From contig NZ_AXVD01000028.1 of the NCBI RefSeq assembly GCF_000482385.1, positions 1 through 63,621 of the forward strand: 63,621 nucleotides of DNA. The letters are read 5' to 3'. This document shows, piece after piece, positions 17,630 through 26,854 of the stretch; within the stretch, counting starts at the first letter, position 1; every line of letters begins with the position of its first letter. The translations under genes and the position numbers were made by a program. The notes under the pieces were generated by a model. It saw only the letters and a program-made list of their open reading frames with translations. It did not search any database and had not been told where the DNA came from. Origin of the DNA: Nocardia sp. CNY236 (GTDB lineage: Bacteria; Actinomycetota; Actinomycetes; Mycobacteriales; Mycobacteriaceae).

Positions 17630-18163
17630 GTGTCCGCACAGGGTCTCGGATGCATGCGAATGGGGTTGGCGCGCAATCCAACCGATTTCACCGATGCTGC
17701 CCGGGTGATCGGCCACGCGCTCGATCGCGGTGTCACGTTCCTCGACACCGCGCAGATGTACGGCAATGGCTACAACGAGGTGCTTGTCGGCACGGCCATT
17801 CGCGACCGCACGAACGAAGTGCAACTGTGCACGAAGTTCGGCGTGATCGTTCATCCCGATGGCACCTGGACCGCGCGCGGTGACGCCGCGTTCGTGAGGC
17901 AATCGTGCGATTCGAGTCTGGACCGCCTCGGCATCGACGTCATCGACCTCTACTACCTGCACCGCCGCGATCCACGGATCCCGATCGAAGAATCGGTCGG
18001 GGCGATGGCCGATCTGGTCGCCGCGGGAAAGGTCCGGCACCTCGGCCTGTCCGAAGTGACCGGCGACGAGCTACGCGCCGCGCACGGGGTGCATCCGATT
18101 CGCCGGATCTCGGAACGCCTCACATCGGGCTGCGGCATGCTCAGTGCCGCGGCGGGTCGGTGA
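17630..18163 (+). pseudogene. Aldo/keto reductase, C-terminal half missing
   Basis: N-terminal half of an aldo/keto reductase: [33 protein letters not shown] and [12 protein letters not shown], with Asp and Tyr of the catalytic set visible. After AHGVHPIR the sequence switches to [19 protein letters not shown] and stops, at roughly half the usual 330 residues, and the last part overlaps the end of the opposing regulator gene. This looks like a rearrangement that removed the 3' half. GTG 17630 is a weak start just after the P450 stop. Confidence 0.7.
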
Positions 18164-18461
18164 AGAGCTGGATGAGGTCGCCGATGGCGTGATCGGCTTC
18201 GGCAGGGTGCCGGAATCGGCCGGCCGCGTTGATGGTGTATGCATTGCGGCGTCCGACGCGTTCGCGATGCAGGTATCCGGCGGCTTCGAGGTCGGCGACG
18301 ATGGCTTGCGCAGCGCGTTCGGTGATCCCGACCGAGGCGGCGACGTCACGCAGGCGGGCGGTCGGCTCGCGGACGATGGCCAGTAGAACGTGAGCGTGGT
18401 TGGTGAGGAAGGTCCACCCCTTCGTCGCGGGTCCGCCGTTCGGCTGAGCTGCCACAGTCAT
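18141..18461 (-). CDS. MarR-like winged-helix regulator
   Basis: A 106-residue wHTH protein: [20 protein letters not shown], then [22 protein letters not shown] with wing [17 protein letters not shown] precedes ATG 18461 by four to five bases. Divergent to terC; the promoter of terC carries a 16-bp palindrome that should be its operator. Its C-terminal codons overlap the end of the truncated aldo/keto reductase on the other strand. Confidence 0.75.
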   Translation of the reverse strand: MTVAAQPNGGPATKGWTFLTNHAHVLLAIVREPTARLRDVAASVGITERAAQAIVADLEAAGYLHRERVGRRNAYTINAAGRFRHPAEADHAIGDLIQLFTDPPRH

Positions 18462-18535
18462 CTGCACCTCCGTTCTCGGCCTGCGCCTGTCGTTCAATAT
18501 ACGTACTTCGAGACACGGAATCAGCATCGCAACTT

Positions 18536-18565
18536 TTGACACACGAAGCATACTTCGTGAATAAT
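18536..18565 (+). promoter_or_regulatory. Promoter with embedded operator for terC
   Basis: TTGACA (18536-18541) and AATAAT (18560-18565) form a sigma-A-like promoter with an 18-bp spacer. The spacer contains ACGAAGCATACTTCGT (18543-18558), an inverted repeat with perfect 6-bp arms. The predicted transcription start falls a few bases before the riboswitch-like leader. Confidence 0.65.
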
Positions 18566-18576
18566 TTGTCGTAGTT

Positions 18577-18733
18577 CGAAGGGGAGTACCCGGCGCTCCA
18601 CGCACCGCCGTCAGTACGAGTCCGGCAGACCCGGGTTCCGGTGGTGCAGCCACTGATTCAGTGGCTCGGGGAGACCTTCGTCCAGCAGCGGCCGGCCTCA
18701 GCGTAGGTCCGGCCAAGACGAGAGGTCTCCCTC
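18577..18733 (+). promoter_or_regulatory. yybP-ykoY (manganese) riboswitch candidate
   Basis: The leader of the TerC gene contains GAAGGGGAGTACC at its 5' end, an internal GTCAGTACGAGTCCGG segment, and GGGGAGACC paired later with GGTCTCCC next to the start codon. The AAGGGGAGUA and GGGGAGACC elements are hallmarks of the yybP-ykoY family, which senses Mn2+ and often precedes TerC-like genes. The exact fold was not computed. Confidence 0.65.
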
Positions 18734-18736
18734 AGT

Positions 18737-19705
18737 ATGTCCGTGTCCTGGTGGGTCTGGGCCGTACTCATGCTCGCGGTTGCCGCGATGCTGGCCATCG
18801 ACCTGTTCCTGCACCGCGACAACCACGTCATCGGATTCCGCGAGGCGGCGATCTGGTCTGGCATCTGGATCAGCGCAGGTCTGCTGTTCGGCGTCATCCT
18901 GTGGGTGTGGCAGGGCGGTGAGGTGGCCGGCACCTATTACGCCGGCTACCTGATCGAGAAGGCGCTGTCGATCGACAACGTGTTCGTCTTCGCGCTGATT
19001 TTCAGCTACTTCGCCGTACCGGCCTCCCTCCAACACAAGGTGCTGTTCTGGGGGGTCCTCGGCGCCTTGGTGTTTCGGCTGGTGTTCATCTTCGTCGGCG
19101 CGGAGCTGCTGGAGACGTTCTTCTGGACCGCCTACATACTCGGTGTGTTTCTCATCTACACCGGCTACACGATGGCGTTTCGACCCAGTGAACAGACTCC
19201 GCCGGACCGCAACCCGGTCGTGCGCCTGGTCCGCAAGGTGATCCCCACCGACCCGGCATATCACGGGGCCAGGTTCTTCACCCGCATCAACGGCACGCGA
19301 AGCGCCACACTGCTTCTCGTGGTGCTCGTCGCGGTCGAGACCACCGACCTGATCTTCGCCATCGACTCCGTGGCGACGATCTTGGCCATCACGACCAGCA
19401 CGTTCATCGTCTGGACCGCCAACGCGTTCGCCATTCTCGGCCTGCGCAGCCTGTACTTCTGCCTCGCCGGGCTACTGCGCCGCTTCGCGCACCTGCACTA
19501 CGGACTTGCGGTCCTGCTCGTCTTCGCCGGCTTCAAGCTGATCCTGTCGGAGACCCCGGTCGGCAAACTCCCGATCCCGGTCACCCTCGGTGTCGTCGTC
19601 GCCACGATCACGGTGTCGATCGCATGGAGCCTGCGCAGCACCCGTGCCACCGCCACGGAGGCGATCGATGCCGACGAACCGGCCGCCCCCACTTCCACGC
19701 ACTGA
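18737..19705 (+). CDS. TerC-family integral membrane protein
   Basis: A 322-residue polytopic membrane protein of the TerC/Alx family, implicated in metal (manganese) export or metalation. Diagnostic segments are LSIDNVFVFALIFSYF and ETTDLIFAIDSVATILAIT, with the conserved membrane-embedded aspartates. About nine hydrophobic helices are visible, and the C-terminal tail is polar (TEAIDADEPAAPTSTH). It is transcribed from a promoter with an embedded operator and a probable Mn2+ riboswitch leader, which fits a manganese-homeostasis role. Confidence 0.85.
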   Translation: MSVSWWVWAVLMLAVAAMLAIDLFLHRDNHVIGFREAAIWSGIWISAGLLFGVILWVWQGGEVAGTYYAGYLIEKALSIDNVFVFALIFSYFAVPASLQHKVLFWGVLGALVFRLVFIFVGAELLETFFWTAYILGVFLIYTGYTMAFRPSEQTPPDRNPVVRLVRKVIPTDPAYHGARFFTRINGTRSATLLLVVLVAVETTDLIFAIDSVATILAITTSTFIVWTANAFAILGLRSLYFCLAGLLRRFAHLHYGLAVLLVFAGFKLILSETPVGKLPIPVTLGVVVATITVSIAWSLRSTRATATEAIDADEPAAPTSTH

Positions 19706-19762
19706 CGCAGCGAGCAGCTATATTTGCACCATATCGACTATGGATATTCTATACTTCCCTGC

Positions 19763-20017
19763 GTGGCCGAGAAGACGACGATCCAGACCAGCACCGAGAC
19801 CCGAGACCGACTAGCAGCCCTCACACGAAAGGGATCGACCCTGGAGGACACCATCCGCACTCTGCTCAACCGGGACGAGGCGCGTCACGCCCGCCAGCAG
19901 ATGCTGCTCGATGAGCAATTCGCCGCAGCGCGCCGCGATCCGGTCGCGGTCGCGTGGGCGACGCAGGAGGCCGAGCGGCTGGCTCAGCTGGCGCAGGAGC
20001 GTGACGGCGCCCATTGA
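19763..20017 (+). CDS. Antitoxin of a PIN toxin pair
   Basis: An 84-residue protein starting at GTG (VAEKTTIQTSTETRDRLAAL). The N-terminus resembles a ribbon-helix-helix antitoxin and the C-terminus is charged and helical, as expected for toxin binding. Upstream, ATATC...GATAT at 19731-19747 is a small inverted repeat that could be an autoregulatory site. Its stop overlaps the toxin start by four bases. Confidence 0.7.
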   Translation: MAEKTTIQTSTETRDRLAALTRKGSTLEDTIRTLLNRDEARHARQQMLLDEQFAAARRDPVAVAWATQEAERLAQLAQERDGAH

Positions 20018-20427
20018 GCGGATACGTTCTCGACGACACCCTGATCACCGCGTTCGCGCAAGGCAATGCCCACGTCACCCATCTGATCGCCAGCCTGGAG
20101 GCACGGCAATTGCGAATGGCAGCGCCCGCCAACGTCCTCGTCGCTGCACAGGCCGGACTTTCCGACGATCAATGCGAGACGCTCAATGCTGTTGTCTCCC
20201 ACGTCGAGCACGTGATGCTCGACGACCTCGCCGACCTCGATCACATCACCGCGATGGCGCGTACTCTGAGCTGGCTCGGTGAGCCGCACGATGTGGCCGC
20301 CGCCCACGCCGCCGCCGTGTCCAAACGTCTCGACTGGCCGGTTCTGACCCTCGACACCGCTCGCTGGCAGCCCATGATCGAGAAACTGCCCTGGAAGGTT
20401 CCACTGGTCGAACTGCGCGAGCCCTGA
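20014..20427 (+). CDS. PIN-domain-like toxin (VapC type)
   Basis: A 137-residue protein starting at TTG 20014, within the antitoxin stop (4-bp overlap). The N-terminal YVLDDTLITAFAQGN, a middle DHITAMARTL with LGEPHDVAAAHAAAV and a C-terminal WPVLTLDTARW fit the PIN fold with spaced acids, although the first-strand motif is LDD rather than the usual D-S/T-S. VapC-type toxins are Mg2+-dependent RNases, usually cutting tRNA. The pair is compact and apparently intact. Confidence 0.7.
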   Translation: MSGYVLDDTLITAFAQGNAHVTHLIASLEARQLRMAAPANVLVAAQAGLSDDQCETLNAVVSHVEHVMLDDLADLDHITAMARTLSWLGEPHDVAAAHAAAVSKRLDWPVLTLDTARWQPMIEKLPWKVPLVELREP

Positions 20428-20518
20428 TCCCTGCGCGAGCCCTGATCCGGGAGTTGGTGGTTACGGCTGCGGTGTGCCGCATTGGTGTGGCGGTCGCTCT
20501 TCGCGGCGAGCGGCTGGC

Positions 20519-21670
20519 TCAATGGAATCGAGTAGGCGTGTGTTCGTGCAGGCTCGACCACGCGGGGAAGGGATCGGGATAGTCGCGCCAGGTATTCGGT
20601 CCCATCGCGAGTTCGGCGTCGGTGAGCACTGCGGTGTCGAGTGCACTTCGGAGGCTGTCGATGTCGAGGCGAATGCCGATGAACACCAGTTCCTGGCCAG
20701 GTTGCTCGGTGGCGGCACTCCAATACTGGGCGGGTTCGAAGGTCAGGTTCGGGCCGGCGTGTGACCAGATTGCCGCGAGTTCGGGGCGGCTGGCTATCCA
20801 GCAGAATCCCTTGCTGCGTAGCACTGCGCGCAGGTCATCGAGGAGCTGCGCGAGCCGGGCCGGGTGAAATGGCCGGTCGGAGCGGTAGGTACAGCTCCGG
20901 ATGCCGTATTCCTCGGTCTCGGGAGTGTGACCAGTGGCCGATTCCTCGTCCCATCCAGGTACTTCGGCGGCCAGGACCGGGTTGTAGAGGCCGGTGTCGA
21001 GCACGGCGGCCAAATCGACCCTGCCATGCTGAATCCGGCGCAAGTCCGCGGTCGGATTCATTCGGCGCACTGCGGCTTCGACCGCGCCTGCCACCTGCGG
21101 GGTGACGAGGTCGGTCTTCGTGAGGAGGAGGACATCGGCGAATTCCACCTGGTCGACGAGCAGGTCGGCGATCTGGCGCTCGTCCCCTTCACCCGCCGCC
21201 AGGTCGCGCTCGGCCAGTGACTGGCTGTGCACGACCTCGGTGAGAAAAGTGGAGGCGTCGACAACGGTGACCATGGTGTCGAGCCTGGCCAGTCGAGCAA
21301 GAGAGAAGCCGTCCTCGAACTCCCAGTCGAAGGTGGCCGCGACCGGCATCGGTTCGGAGATCCCAGTGGATTCGATGACCAGGTTGTCGAACCGCTGTGC
21401 GGTGGCCAGTTTTTCCACCACGTCGATCAGATCTTCGCGCAGTGTGCAGCAGATGCAGCCGTTGGTGAGTTCGACCAGCTTCTCCTGTGTGCGGTCGAGC
21501 CGACCTCGACCGGCGATCAACGCCGCGTCGATGTTCACCTCGCTCATGTCGTTGACGACAACCGCGACGCGACGACCTTCCCGGTTGGCCAGAATGTGGT
21601 TGAGCAGGGTGGTTTTCCCGGCGCCGAGGAAGCCGGACAGTACCGTCACCGGCAGCCGGGTGTCGGTCAC
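20519..21670 (-). CDS. CobW/COG0523 GTPase, zinc chaperone type
   Basis: A 383-residue G3E GTPase. The P-loop is [10 protein letters not shown] at the N-terminus, the metal motif is [10 protein letters not shown] (CxCC), and the NKxD-like motif is LTKTD. The C-terminal CobW domain contains [15 protein letters not shown] 21670 overlaps the stop of rpmF by four bases, so it is the last gene of the mrf-rpmE2-rpmF-cobW operon. In zinc starvation such proteins deliver metal to essential zinc enzymes. Confidence 0.85.
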   Translation of the reverse strand: MTDTRLPVTVLSGFLGAGKTTLLNHILANREGRRVAVVVNDMSEVNIDAALIAGRGRLDRTQEKLVELTNGCICCTLREDLIDVVEKLATAQRFDNLVIESTGISEPMPVAATFDWEFEDGFSLARLARLDTMVTVVDASTFLTEVVHSQSLAERDLAAGEGDERQIADLLVDQVEFADVLLLTKTDLVTPQVAGAVEAAVRRMNPTADLRRIQHGRVDLAAVLDTGLYNPVLAAEVPGWDEESATGHTPETEEYGIRSCTYRSDRPFHPARLAQLLDDLRAVLRSKGFCWIASRPELAAIWSHAGPNLTFEPAQYWSAATEQPGQELVFIGIRLDIDSLRSALDTAVLTDAELAMGPNTWRDYPDPFPAWSSLHEHTPTRFH

Positions 21671-21840
21671 AGCCGGGACGGATCGATCAGGCCGCGCTTG
21701 ATCGCGGCGACCAGACGCGGCGGCACCTTGCGTTCGACGCCGTCGACGCTGACGGGGATCAGTTGGGGCGCAGTCGCTTTCCATTGTGACCGTCGGTGGC
21801 GGGTGTTGGATCGTGACATGCGGCGTTTGGGTACAGCCAT
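21667..21840 (-). CDS. rpmF: Ribosomal protein L32, zinc-independent form
   Basis: A 57-residue L32: [20 protein letters not shown] at the N-terminus, then PQLIPV and [11 protein letters not shown]. The cysteine pairs of zinc-binding L32 are absent. ATG 21840 is five bases after the L31 stop, and the stop overlaps the CobW start. Expected to replace the zinc-binding paralogue under zinc limitation. Confidence 0.9.
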   Translation of the reverse strand: MAVPKRRMSRSNTRHRRSQWKATAPQLIPVSVDGVERKVPPRLVAAIKRGLIDPSRL

Positions 21841-21845
21841 GGTGA

Positions 21846-22112
21846 TCAGGCTCCTGTGCCGGGGCGGGTGCGGCGGCCGTAGCGCTGTTCGAACTTCTCC
21901 ACGCGGCCCGCTTTGTCGAGCACTCGGTGAGCGCCGGTCCAGAATGGGTGCGAATCTGCGGTCACGTCGACCACGATCAATGGATAGGTGTTGCCGTCGG
22001 TCCAAGCCACGGTGCGATCGCTGGTCGCGGTGGATCGGGTGAGGAAACGCTTTCCGGTACTGGAATCTTCGACGACTATCGGGTGGTAGTCGGGGTGGAT
22101 GCCGGGTTTCAC
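21846..22112 (-). CDS. rpmE2: Ribosomal protein L31 type B (zinc-independent)
   Basis: An 88-residue type B L31: [39 protein letters not shown] and [18 protein letters not shown]. No CxxC motif is present, which defines the zinc-free form. The start is GTG 22112, overlapping the stop of mrf by four bases, so translation is coupled. Confidence 0.9.
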   Translation of the reverse strand: MKPGIHPDYHPIVVEDSSTGKRFLTRSTATSDRTVAWTDGNTYPLIVVDVTADSHPFWTGAHRVLDKAGRVEKFEQRYGRRTRPGTGA

Positions 22113-23338
22113 GACAGTTGTTCTCCATCTCGCGTGGGTGATGAGGGGGTCGATTCGGTGGCGCCGCACGGATCGTCGTGCCACTCGCCGAACGGGTCGG
22201 CGAAGCCCTGCCACGAATCCGGTTGCCGTAGTTCGTGATCGGTGACCAGTGCCCAGCGCAAGGCGCGCTCGATCTCGCTGGGATCGGCGCGATGGACCAG
22301 CACGACCAGCGAGGAGTGCCGGTCACCGAAGCGCGGGTGCCAGTTCACTGCGGCCAGCGCGCGCCGCTGTGGATCCTCGACTTCCTGCTCGTCCGGGGTC
22401 ATCGCGGCCAACCAGCATCCCGCGGGACCGATACGCAGCCCGCCGCCGGCCGATTCCAGCCACAACACGTGGCGCGGTCGAGTCGCCAGCCACACGCGAC
22501 CGCGGGTGGTGACGACGCCGTCCAGCAATGTGTCGATCGCCTCGTGCAGGCGTTCGGGGTGAAATGGCCGTTGTGCGGTGAACTCGACCAGGCAGACACC
22601 GGTGTCGACGTTCAGTGGAGGCGCACCATCCAGCAGCGGGGCGTGTGGATCGAATCCCCGGTCGGCACGCCGCTCGGGCAGGGCCGCGAGGATGGCGCTC
22701 ATATCGAGGCCATCGGTTGTCCAGTGCCGCACCGCGGTTGGGGCCAGCCGTTGCAGGACCGCTGCCAGTACGTCGGCCTCCAGCGGGTCGGGCCTGCCGA
22801 ACAGCACCACGGCGTCGGCGTGATGCACCCGCGCGACCGCGACCTGGGCCACGGTGCGGTCGTCGTCGCCACCGAGTTGTTCGGCCAGGGTGTCGTCGCC
22901 GGTCGCGTCGGCGAGCCAGGTGGTGGTATCCACGGCCGCGAGTACCGCCGTGACCACCACATCGTGTCCGGCCGGTGCGTCGACCCGACCGGATTGGCCG
23001 GTGACCACCACGTGGTCGATGGCCTCGCAGATCTCGGCCGGTTCGAGTGCCGGATCCAGCAGCAGCACGATCCGCGTCACCCACGTGCGATCGGACAGTG
23101 TGCGCAGCAGCGGGAGTAGATCCATGCGCAGCGTGCACGACACACATCCGTGTGCCAACTCCACCAGGGTCAGTTGCTCACCGTCGAGTGTGGTCAGCGT
23201 CCGGGTGACCACACCCTCGCCCAGCAGGCTCAGATTGTGCACGATCAGCACCGTTCCGGGCTCGAGCAGCGTCTCGCCGAGGTGGCGTACCTCGTTGGCA
23301 GTGCCGGCCACAATGACGACGGGGGTCCTGGTGTCCAC
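22109..23338 (-). CDS. mrf: Mrf-like protein, CobW relative without P-loop
   Basis: A 409-residue COG0523-type protein whose N-terminal [19 protein letters not shown] lacks the GxxGxGKT P-loop, while the metal region survives as [11 protein letters not shown] and the C-terminal domain has [13 protein letters not shown]. This matches the mycobacterial Mrf protein, encoded with zinc-independent ribosomal proteins, which promotes ribosome hibernation in zinc-starved cells. GTG 23338 follows AAAGGAG. First gene of the minus-strand zinc-response operon and divergent from rpmB across a Zur-like palindrome. Confidence 0.8.
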   Translation of the reverse strand: MDTRTPVVIVAGTANEVRHLGETLLEPGTVLIVHNLSLLGEGVVTRTLTTLDGEQLTLVELAHGCVSCTLRMDLLPLLRTLSDRTWVTRIVLLLDPALEPAEICEAIDHVVVTGQSGRVDAPAGHDVVVTAVLAAVDTTTWLADATGDDTLAEQLGGDDDRTVAQVAVARVHHADAVVLFGRPDPLEADVLAAVLQRLAPTAVRHWTTDGLDMSAILAALPERRADRGFDPHAPLLDGAPPLNVDTGVCLVEFTAQRPFHPERLHEAIDTLLDGVVTTRGRVWLATRPRHVLWLESAGGGLRIGPAGCWLAAMTPDEQEVEDPQRRALAAVNWHPRFGDRHSSLVVLVHRADPSEIERALRWALVTDHELRQPDSWQGFADPFGEWHDDPCGATESTPSSPTRDGEQLS

Positions 23339-23401
23339 CTCCACTCCTTTCGGCAATCGTTTTCAATAACTGTCGATCGAGCGTACAGTCCCGAGGAGCA
23401 G

Positions 23402-23424
23402 TTGTCGAAAATAGTTTTCAACAA
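23402..23424. promoter_or_regulatory. Zur box candidate
   Basis: A 23-bp dyad centred on TAG: TTGTCGAAAA and TTTTCAACAA pair at all but one position. Actinobacterial Zur sites have the same GAAAA...TTTTC core. A weaker half-site, TTGAAAACGATTGCC on the minus strand, lies at 23353-23367, next to the mrf start. Together they would let Zur repress both divergent operons when zinc is ample. Confidence 0.7.
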
Positions 23425-23435
23425 GAAGGAGTGTC

Positions 23436-23672
23436 ATGTCTGCGCACTGTCAGGTGACCGGGCGAACGCCCGGATTCGGCAAGATGGTCTCGCACTCGCA
23501 TCGCCGCACCAGTCGGCGCTGGAACCCCAATATCCAGCGCAAGACCTACTTCGCACCCAGCCTCGGCCGACGGGTCACGCTGACCGTGTCGGCCAAAGGC
23601 ATCAAGGTGATCGACCGTGACGGCATCGACGCCGTCATCGCTCGGTTACAGGCGCGGGGGGAGCGGATCTGA
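23436..23672 (+). CDS. rpmB: Ribosomal protein L28, zinc-independent form
   Basis: A 78-residue L28: [20 protein letters not shown] and [16 protein letters not shown]. Only one cysteine remains, so the zinc knuckle of the C+ form is missing. AAGGAG precedes ATG 23436. First gene of the plus-strand L28-L33-S14 operon; the stop shares a base with the L33 start. Confidence 0.9.
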   Translation: MSAHCQVTGRTPGFGKMVSHSHRRTSRRWNPNIQRKTYFAPSLGRRVTLTVSAKGIKVIDRDGIDAVIARLQARGERI

Positions 23673-23842
23673 TGGCATCCAAGAACACCGAACTGCGACC
23701 TGTGGTCAAACTTCGCTCGACCGCCGATACCGGCTACACCTACGTCACCCGCAAGAACCGGCGCAACGATCCGGACCGGCTGGTATTGCGTAAATACGAT
23801 CCGATCGTGCGTCGTCACGTCGATTTCCGGGAGGAACGCTGA
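23672..23842 (+). CDS. rpmG: Ribosomal protein L33, zinc-independent form
   Basis: A 56-residue L33: [39 protein letters not shown] and a C-terminal [10 protein letters not shown]. There are no cysteines. Start and stop codons overlap those of the neighbours by one base each (TGATG), which indicates tight translational coupling. Confidence 0.92.
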   Translation: MASKNTELRPVVKLRSTADTGYTYVTRKNRRNDPDRLVLRKYDPIVRRHVDFREER

Positions 23843-24147
23843 TGGCGAAGAAGTCGAAGATCGCCAAGAACGAGCAACGTCGACTGGTCGTAGCCCGCTA
23901 TGCGCAGCGGCGCGCCGAATTGCGCGCGCTCGCACGGAATGTCAATGCCACCCCTGAGACCCGGGCGCAGGCCCAGCTGGCCCTGCAGCGACTGCCCCGT
24001 GACGCCAGCCCGACCCGCCTGCGTAACCGTGACGCCATCGACGGCCGCCCGCGCGGACACTTGCGCAAGTTCGGGCTGTCGCGAGTTCGCGTGCGCGAAA
24101 AAGCGCACCGCGGCGAACTGCCCGGCGTCAGCAAGTCGAGTTGGTGA
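23842..24147 (+). CDS. rpsN: Ribosomal protein S14, zinc-independent form
   Basis: A 101-residue S14 of the long, cysteine-free type: [38 protein letters not shown] and [18 protein letters not shown]. Last gene of the zinc-starvation ribosomal operon. The S18 paralogue that belongs to this operon in mycobacteria is not present in the window. Confidence 0.92.
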   Translation: MAKKSKIAKNEQRRLVVARYAQRRAELRALARNVNATPETRAQAQLALQRLPRDASPTRLRNRDAIDGRPRGHLRKFGLSRVRVREKAHRGELPGVSKSSW

Positions 24148-24225
24148 AAACGCTCGTTGGAGGACATATGCGCTCGCCGCCCCCATTGTGCGCAGGGCGC
24201 CCACAGGATCCCAGTTCGAGGTCTG

Positions 24226-24588
24226 CTAATCCTGCGCGATCATCACGTGGTGACCGTCGGGGTCGGTGGCGTTGATGTAGGTGCCCCAGGGGGCGGTCGT
24301 CACCTCGGTGACCTCGACACCGGCTGCACGTAGACGCTCTCGGGTCTCGTGGATGTCGGCGGTGGCGAAGTGCAAGTAGGCACCCTCGCCCGGGCGCTTA
24401 TCGAATGCTGCCGCTGCCGATAACACGATCGTGGTCTGGCCGCCCGGTGGTCGGACCTCCAGCCACCGCGCACCAGGGAAGATTTCTTCGTCCCGTACCA
24501 CCTGGAACCCGAGTTGGTCGACGTAGAATCTGCGCGACGACACTTGATCGCCGACATACATCACCGCGTGGCTGACATGAGTGATCAC
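24226..24588 (-). CDS. VOC/glyoxalase-family protein
   Basis: A 120-residue vicinal-oxygen-chelate fold protein. The pattern is VITHVSHAVMYVGD...SRRFYVDQLGF, a middle RWLEVRPPGG, and TYINATDPDGHHVMIAQ at the end, with metal-ligand His and Glu positions partly present. Start GTG 24588 follows AAGGTGG. Members are dioxygenases, glyoxalases or antibiotic-binding proteins. The role here is not specified by context. Confidence 0.75.
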   Translation of the reverse strand: MITHVSHAVMYVGDQVSSRRFYVDQLGFQVVRDEEIFPGARWLEVRPPGGQTTIVLSAAAAFDKRPGEGAYLHFATADIHETRERLRAAGVEVTEVTTAPWGTYINATDPDGHHVMIAQD

Positions 24589-24978
24589 AAGTTCCACCTT
24601 CCATAACCATCGATCCTGTCCGCTGTCACGATAAGAGATGCTGGCCATGACCGATGACCGACGCACTGATGCCGCGCCACTGAACTCGACTGTACTGGGC
24701 TCGACCCGTGCGGCGTCGCATCGCTGACGAACCCGCGATCACCTCCGGGTCTATCCGAGCTCCGAGGCGAAATATGCACTCGCAGAACACAGAATGTCGT
24801 TCACACTGTCGATGGTGCTCGACTGACCAGCACTCGAGATACGGCTCGTGATCAGCGCTCCGGGCTGCTACCAGATGGATGAACTCGGTACCGACGACGT
24901 CTGAGTTCCGTAGGGTGACACGGTGCGTCGGCAGTCGACGGGGACTGGCAGTACCGGCAACCGAAAAGGATGGTGGCG
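24589..24978. other. Intergenic stretch
   Basis: About 390 bases between the VOC gene and the reductase. I see no coding frame, RNA gene, hairpin or repeat that I can support. Confidence 0.4.
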
Positions 24979-25884
24979 ATGGTGAATTCGCCGAGGTACG
25001 CAGTGTGCGTACTCGGTCCCGGCGGAATCGGGGGACTGGTCGCTGCGCTGCTGGCCCGAGCCGGTCATCGCGTGATCTGCCTGGGACGGCCGGACACGGT
25101 ACGCGCGCTGCGTACCGACGGGATTCGGTTGCACAGCACACAGTTCGGTGAGTTCGGAGTCCAGGTCGAGGCGGACACCGAACTGCGAGAGCGGGTCGAC
25201 CTCTGCCTCATCACGGTGAAACAGACGGCCCTGACCGCGGCAGTGGAGCGCCTCGCACCGCAGGTGACCGGCGATGCATTGCTGGTGCCGCTGCTCAACG
25301 GCATCGAACATCCGGGAGTACTGCGCCGGCGGTACCGGCCGGAGCTGGTCGCGCCAGGGGTGATACGGGTCGAATCGACCCGGACCGCGCCAGGGCGGAT
25401 CGGCCACGGCAGCGCGTTCGCAGAGATCGACCTCGCCGGGTCTATCCTGGTGCGGGAACGGCTCACTGCGTGGGCTTGGGTGCTCGACAACGCGGGCCTG
25501 CGCGTCCGCGTGCAGACCGACGAGACCGCAATGCTCTGGCGAAAACTGTTTGCGCTGGCTCCATTCGCTCTGATGACGACCTGCTACCGGGAACCCATCG
25601 GTATGGTGCGTACCGCACACCGTGCGGAGCTGATCGCGCTGCTCGGGGAAGTCGCCGAGATCTGCCGGGCTGGTGGCGTCGAGGCAGATGTCGGTGCGGC
25701 GCTGCGCTTCTACGACGGGTTCCCGGAAGGGGCGATGTCCTCCATGCTGCGCGACGCCGCAGCCGGGCGGCCGCTGGAGTTGGATGCCATCGGCGGCGCG
25801 CTACTGCGAGCAGGTGCGGAACATTCCGTGCCAGCGCCGTTGACACGAGCCCTGGTGGAGCGGGTGGACGCGGCATCGGTGTGA
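24979..25884 (+). CDS. Ketopantoate reductase-like (ApbA/PanE) protein
   Basis: A 301-residue NADP-dependent reductase of the PanE family. The Rossmann motif is VLGPGGIGGLVAALLARAGH, followed by VKQTAL and PLLNGIEHPG in the coenzyme domain. The C-terminal domain shows the conserved KLFALAPFALMTTCY (usually KL..N) and SSMLRDAAAGRPLELDAI. ATG 24979 is preferred over the in-frame ATG 24970 because of spacing to the purine-rich AAAAGGATGG. The true substrate may be another 2-keto acid. Confidence 0.8.
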   Translation: MVNSPRYAVCVLGPGGIGGLVAALLARAGHRVICLGRPDTVRALRTDGIRLHSTQFGEFGVQVEADTELRERVDLCLITVKQTALTAAVERLAPQVTGDALLVPLLNGIEHPGVLRRRYRPELVAPGVIRVESTRTAPGRIGHGSAFAEIDLAGSILVRERLTAWAWVLDNAGLRVRVQTDETAMLWRKLFALAPFALMTTCYREPIGMVRTAHRAELIALLGEVAEICRAGGVEADVGAALRFYDGFPEGAMSSMLRDAAAGRPLELDAIGGALLRAGAEHSVPAPLTRALVERVDAASV

Positions 25885-25911
25885 GGAACCGCCGCGGTGG
25901 TGCGGGTCCGG

Positions 25912-26529
25912 TCAGGCAGCGGGCGGCACTCCGGCGAGGGTGGTTTGCAGGATCCGAATCCACCACTCGATCATCGGCTCGGGTGTGGCCGCGTCCAGCC
26001 CGGCACTGCGGCGGAACTCGTTGCCGAACAGCGGCTGGGTAGCCATGGCCTGATGCAGCGCGGCCACCGTGAGGCGGATCTCCTCGCGCGTCGGCGCTCG
26101 GTGTCCGGTGGCCGCGCACTGCTGTTGTGCGTCGTCGAACAGCCGGTCCACGACTTCGTCGAGCATGCCGGTGCTGGTGTCACGCCAACCGGACCGGTGT
26201 AGCGCGAGCGCCAGCTCGGCGAATCCGTCTGCGTAGAGCCGGTGTAGGGCTCTTACCAAGTCGGCGAGGTCGACCGGGCAGTCGTTCCATCGGTCCAGCA
26301 CGGCGTGCAGCCCGTTGCGCAACGAAGCGCCACCGAACCGCAGCAGTGCTTCCAGCAGCTGGTCGCGAGTACCGAAGTGATGGTTGATCGCGGCATCGGA
26401 GACGCCGATCTCGACGGCGACCGCGCGAACCTGGACAGCGGCCGGGCCACCTGCGGCGAGCAGTTTGCTCGCCGCATCGAGGATCAGCCGCTTGGCCTCG
26501 TCGGGTTTGCGTCGCACGCGTGGGGGCAC
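25912..26529 (-). CDS. TetR-family repressor
   Basis: A 205-residue TetR regulator: LILDAASKLLAAGGPAAVQV with RAVAVEIGVSDAAINHHFGT as the HTH and a helical C-terminus ending WIRILQTTLAGV. The start is GTG 26529. It is divergent from the small membrane protein and hydrolase pair, and the gap holds nested inverted repeats. Confidence 0.85.
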   Translation of the reverse strand: MPPRVRRKPDEAKRLILDAASKLLAAGGPAAVQVRAVAVEIGVSDAAINHHFGTRDQLLEALLRFGGASLRNGLHAVLDRWNDCPVDLADLVRALHRLYADGFAELALALHRSGWRDTSTGMLDEVVDRLFDDAQQQCAATGHRAPTREEIRLTVAALHQAMATQPLFGNEFRRSAGLDAATPEPMIEWWIRILQTTLAGVPPAA

Positions 26530-26553
26530 TACGCCACTTTACCTTGACGTGTC

Positions 26554-26571
26554 GCGGTAAAACCGCTTACC
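26554..26571. promoter_or_regulatory. TetR operator candidate
   Basis: GCGGTAAAACCGC (26554-26566) is a perfect 13-bp inverted repeat and overlaps GGTAA-N6-TTACC (26556-26571). A further TTTACC lies at 26538-26543. The cluster sits between the divergent TetR gene and the 26648 operon. Confidence 0.6.
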
Positions 26572-26647
26572 TTGGACCGCAAAGGTACTTGCCTGCACAG
26601 GTGGGCCGTGTTGCCCACAGCCGCAACCAGATTCGAGGAGTCACCCG

Positions 26648-26854
26648 GTGACCCGACCCGACACGACCGAGGAATTGGTCACCAACGCACAGAGTTCGTT
26701 CCTCACCACGATGCAGGTGGTGGTAAGCGCGGTGGTCTCGACGCTCGTGGCAGTCATCGCGCTGTTGTTGCTCCCGTCGGGCACACTGCGCGAACCGAAG
26801 TCGGTCGGAGGCAGGACGGCCGTGACCGCCGGCTCGAGGAGCAACTCACTATGA
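26648..26854 (+). CDS. Small single-pass membrane protein
   Basis: A 68-residue protein starting at GTG 26648 after GAGGAG. One hydrophobic segment (VVVSAVVSTLVAVIALLLLP) follows a polar 20-residue N-terminus. The layout resembles the last transmembrane helix of a DHA2 efflux pump, so it may be a trimmed remnant, but it has its own ribosome site and overlaps the next start by ATGA, which argues for real expression. Confidence 0.55.
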   Translation: MTRPDTTEELVTNAQSSFLTTMQVVVSAVVSTLVAVIALLLLPSGTLREPKSVGGRTAVTAGSRSNSL

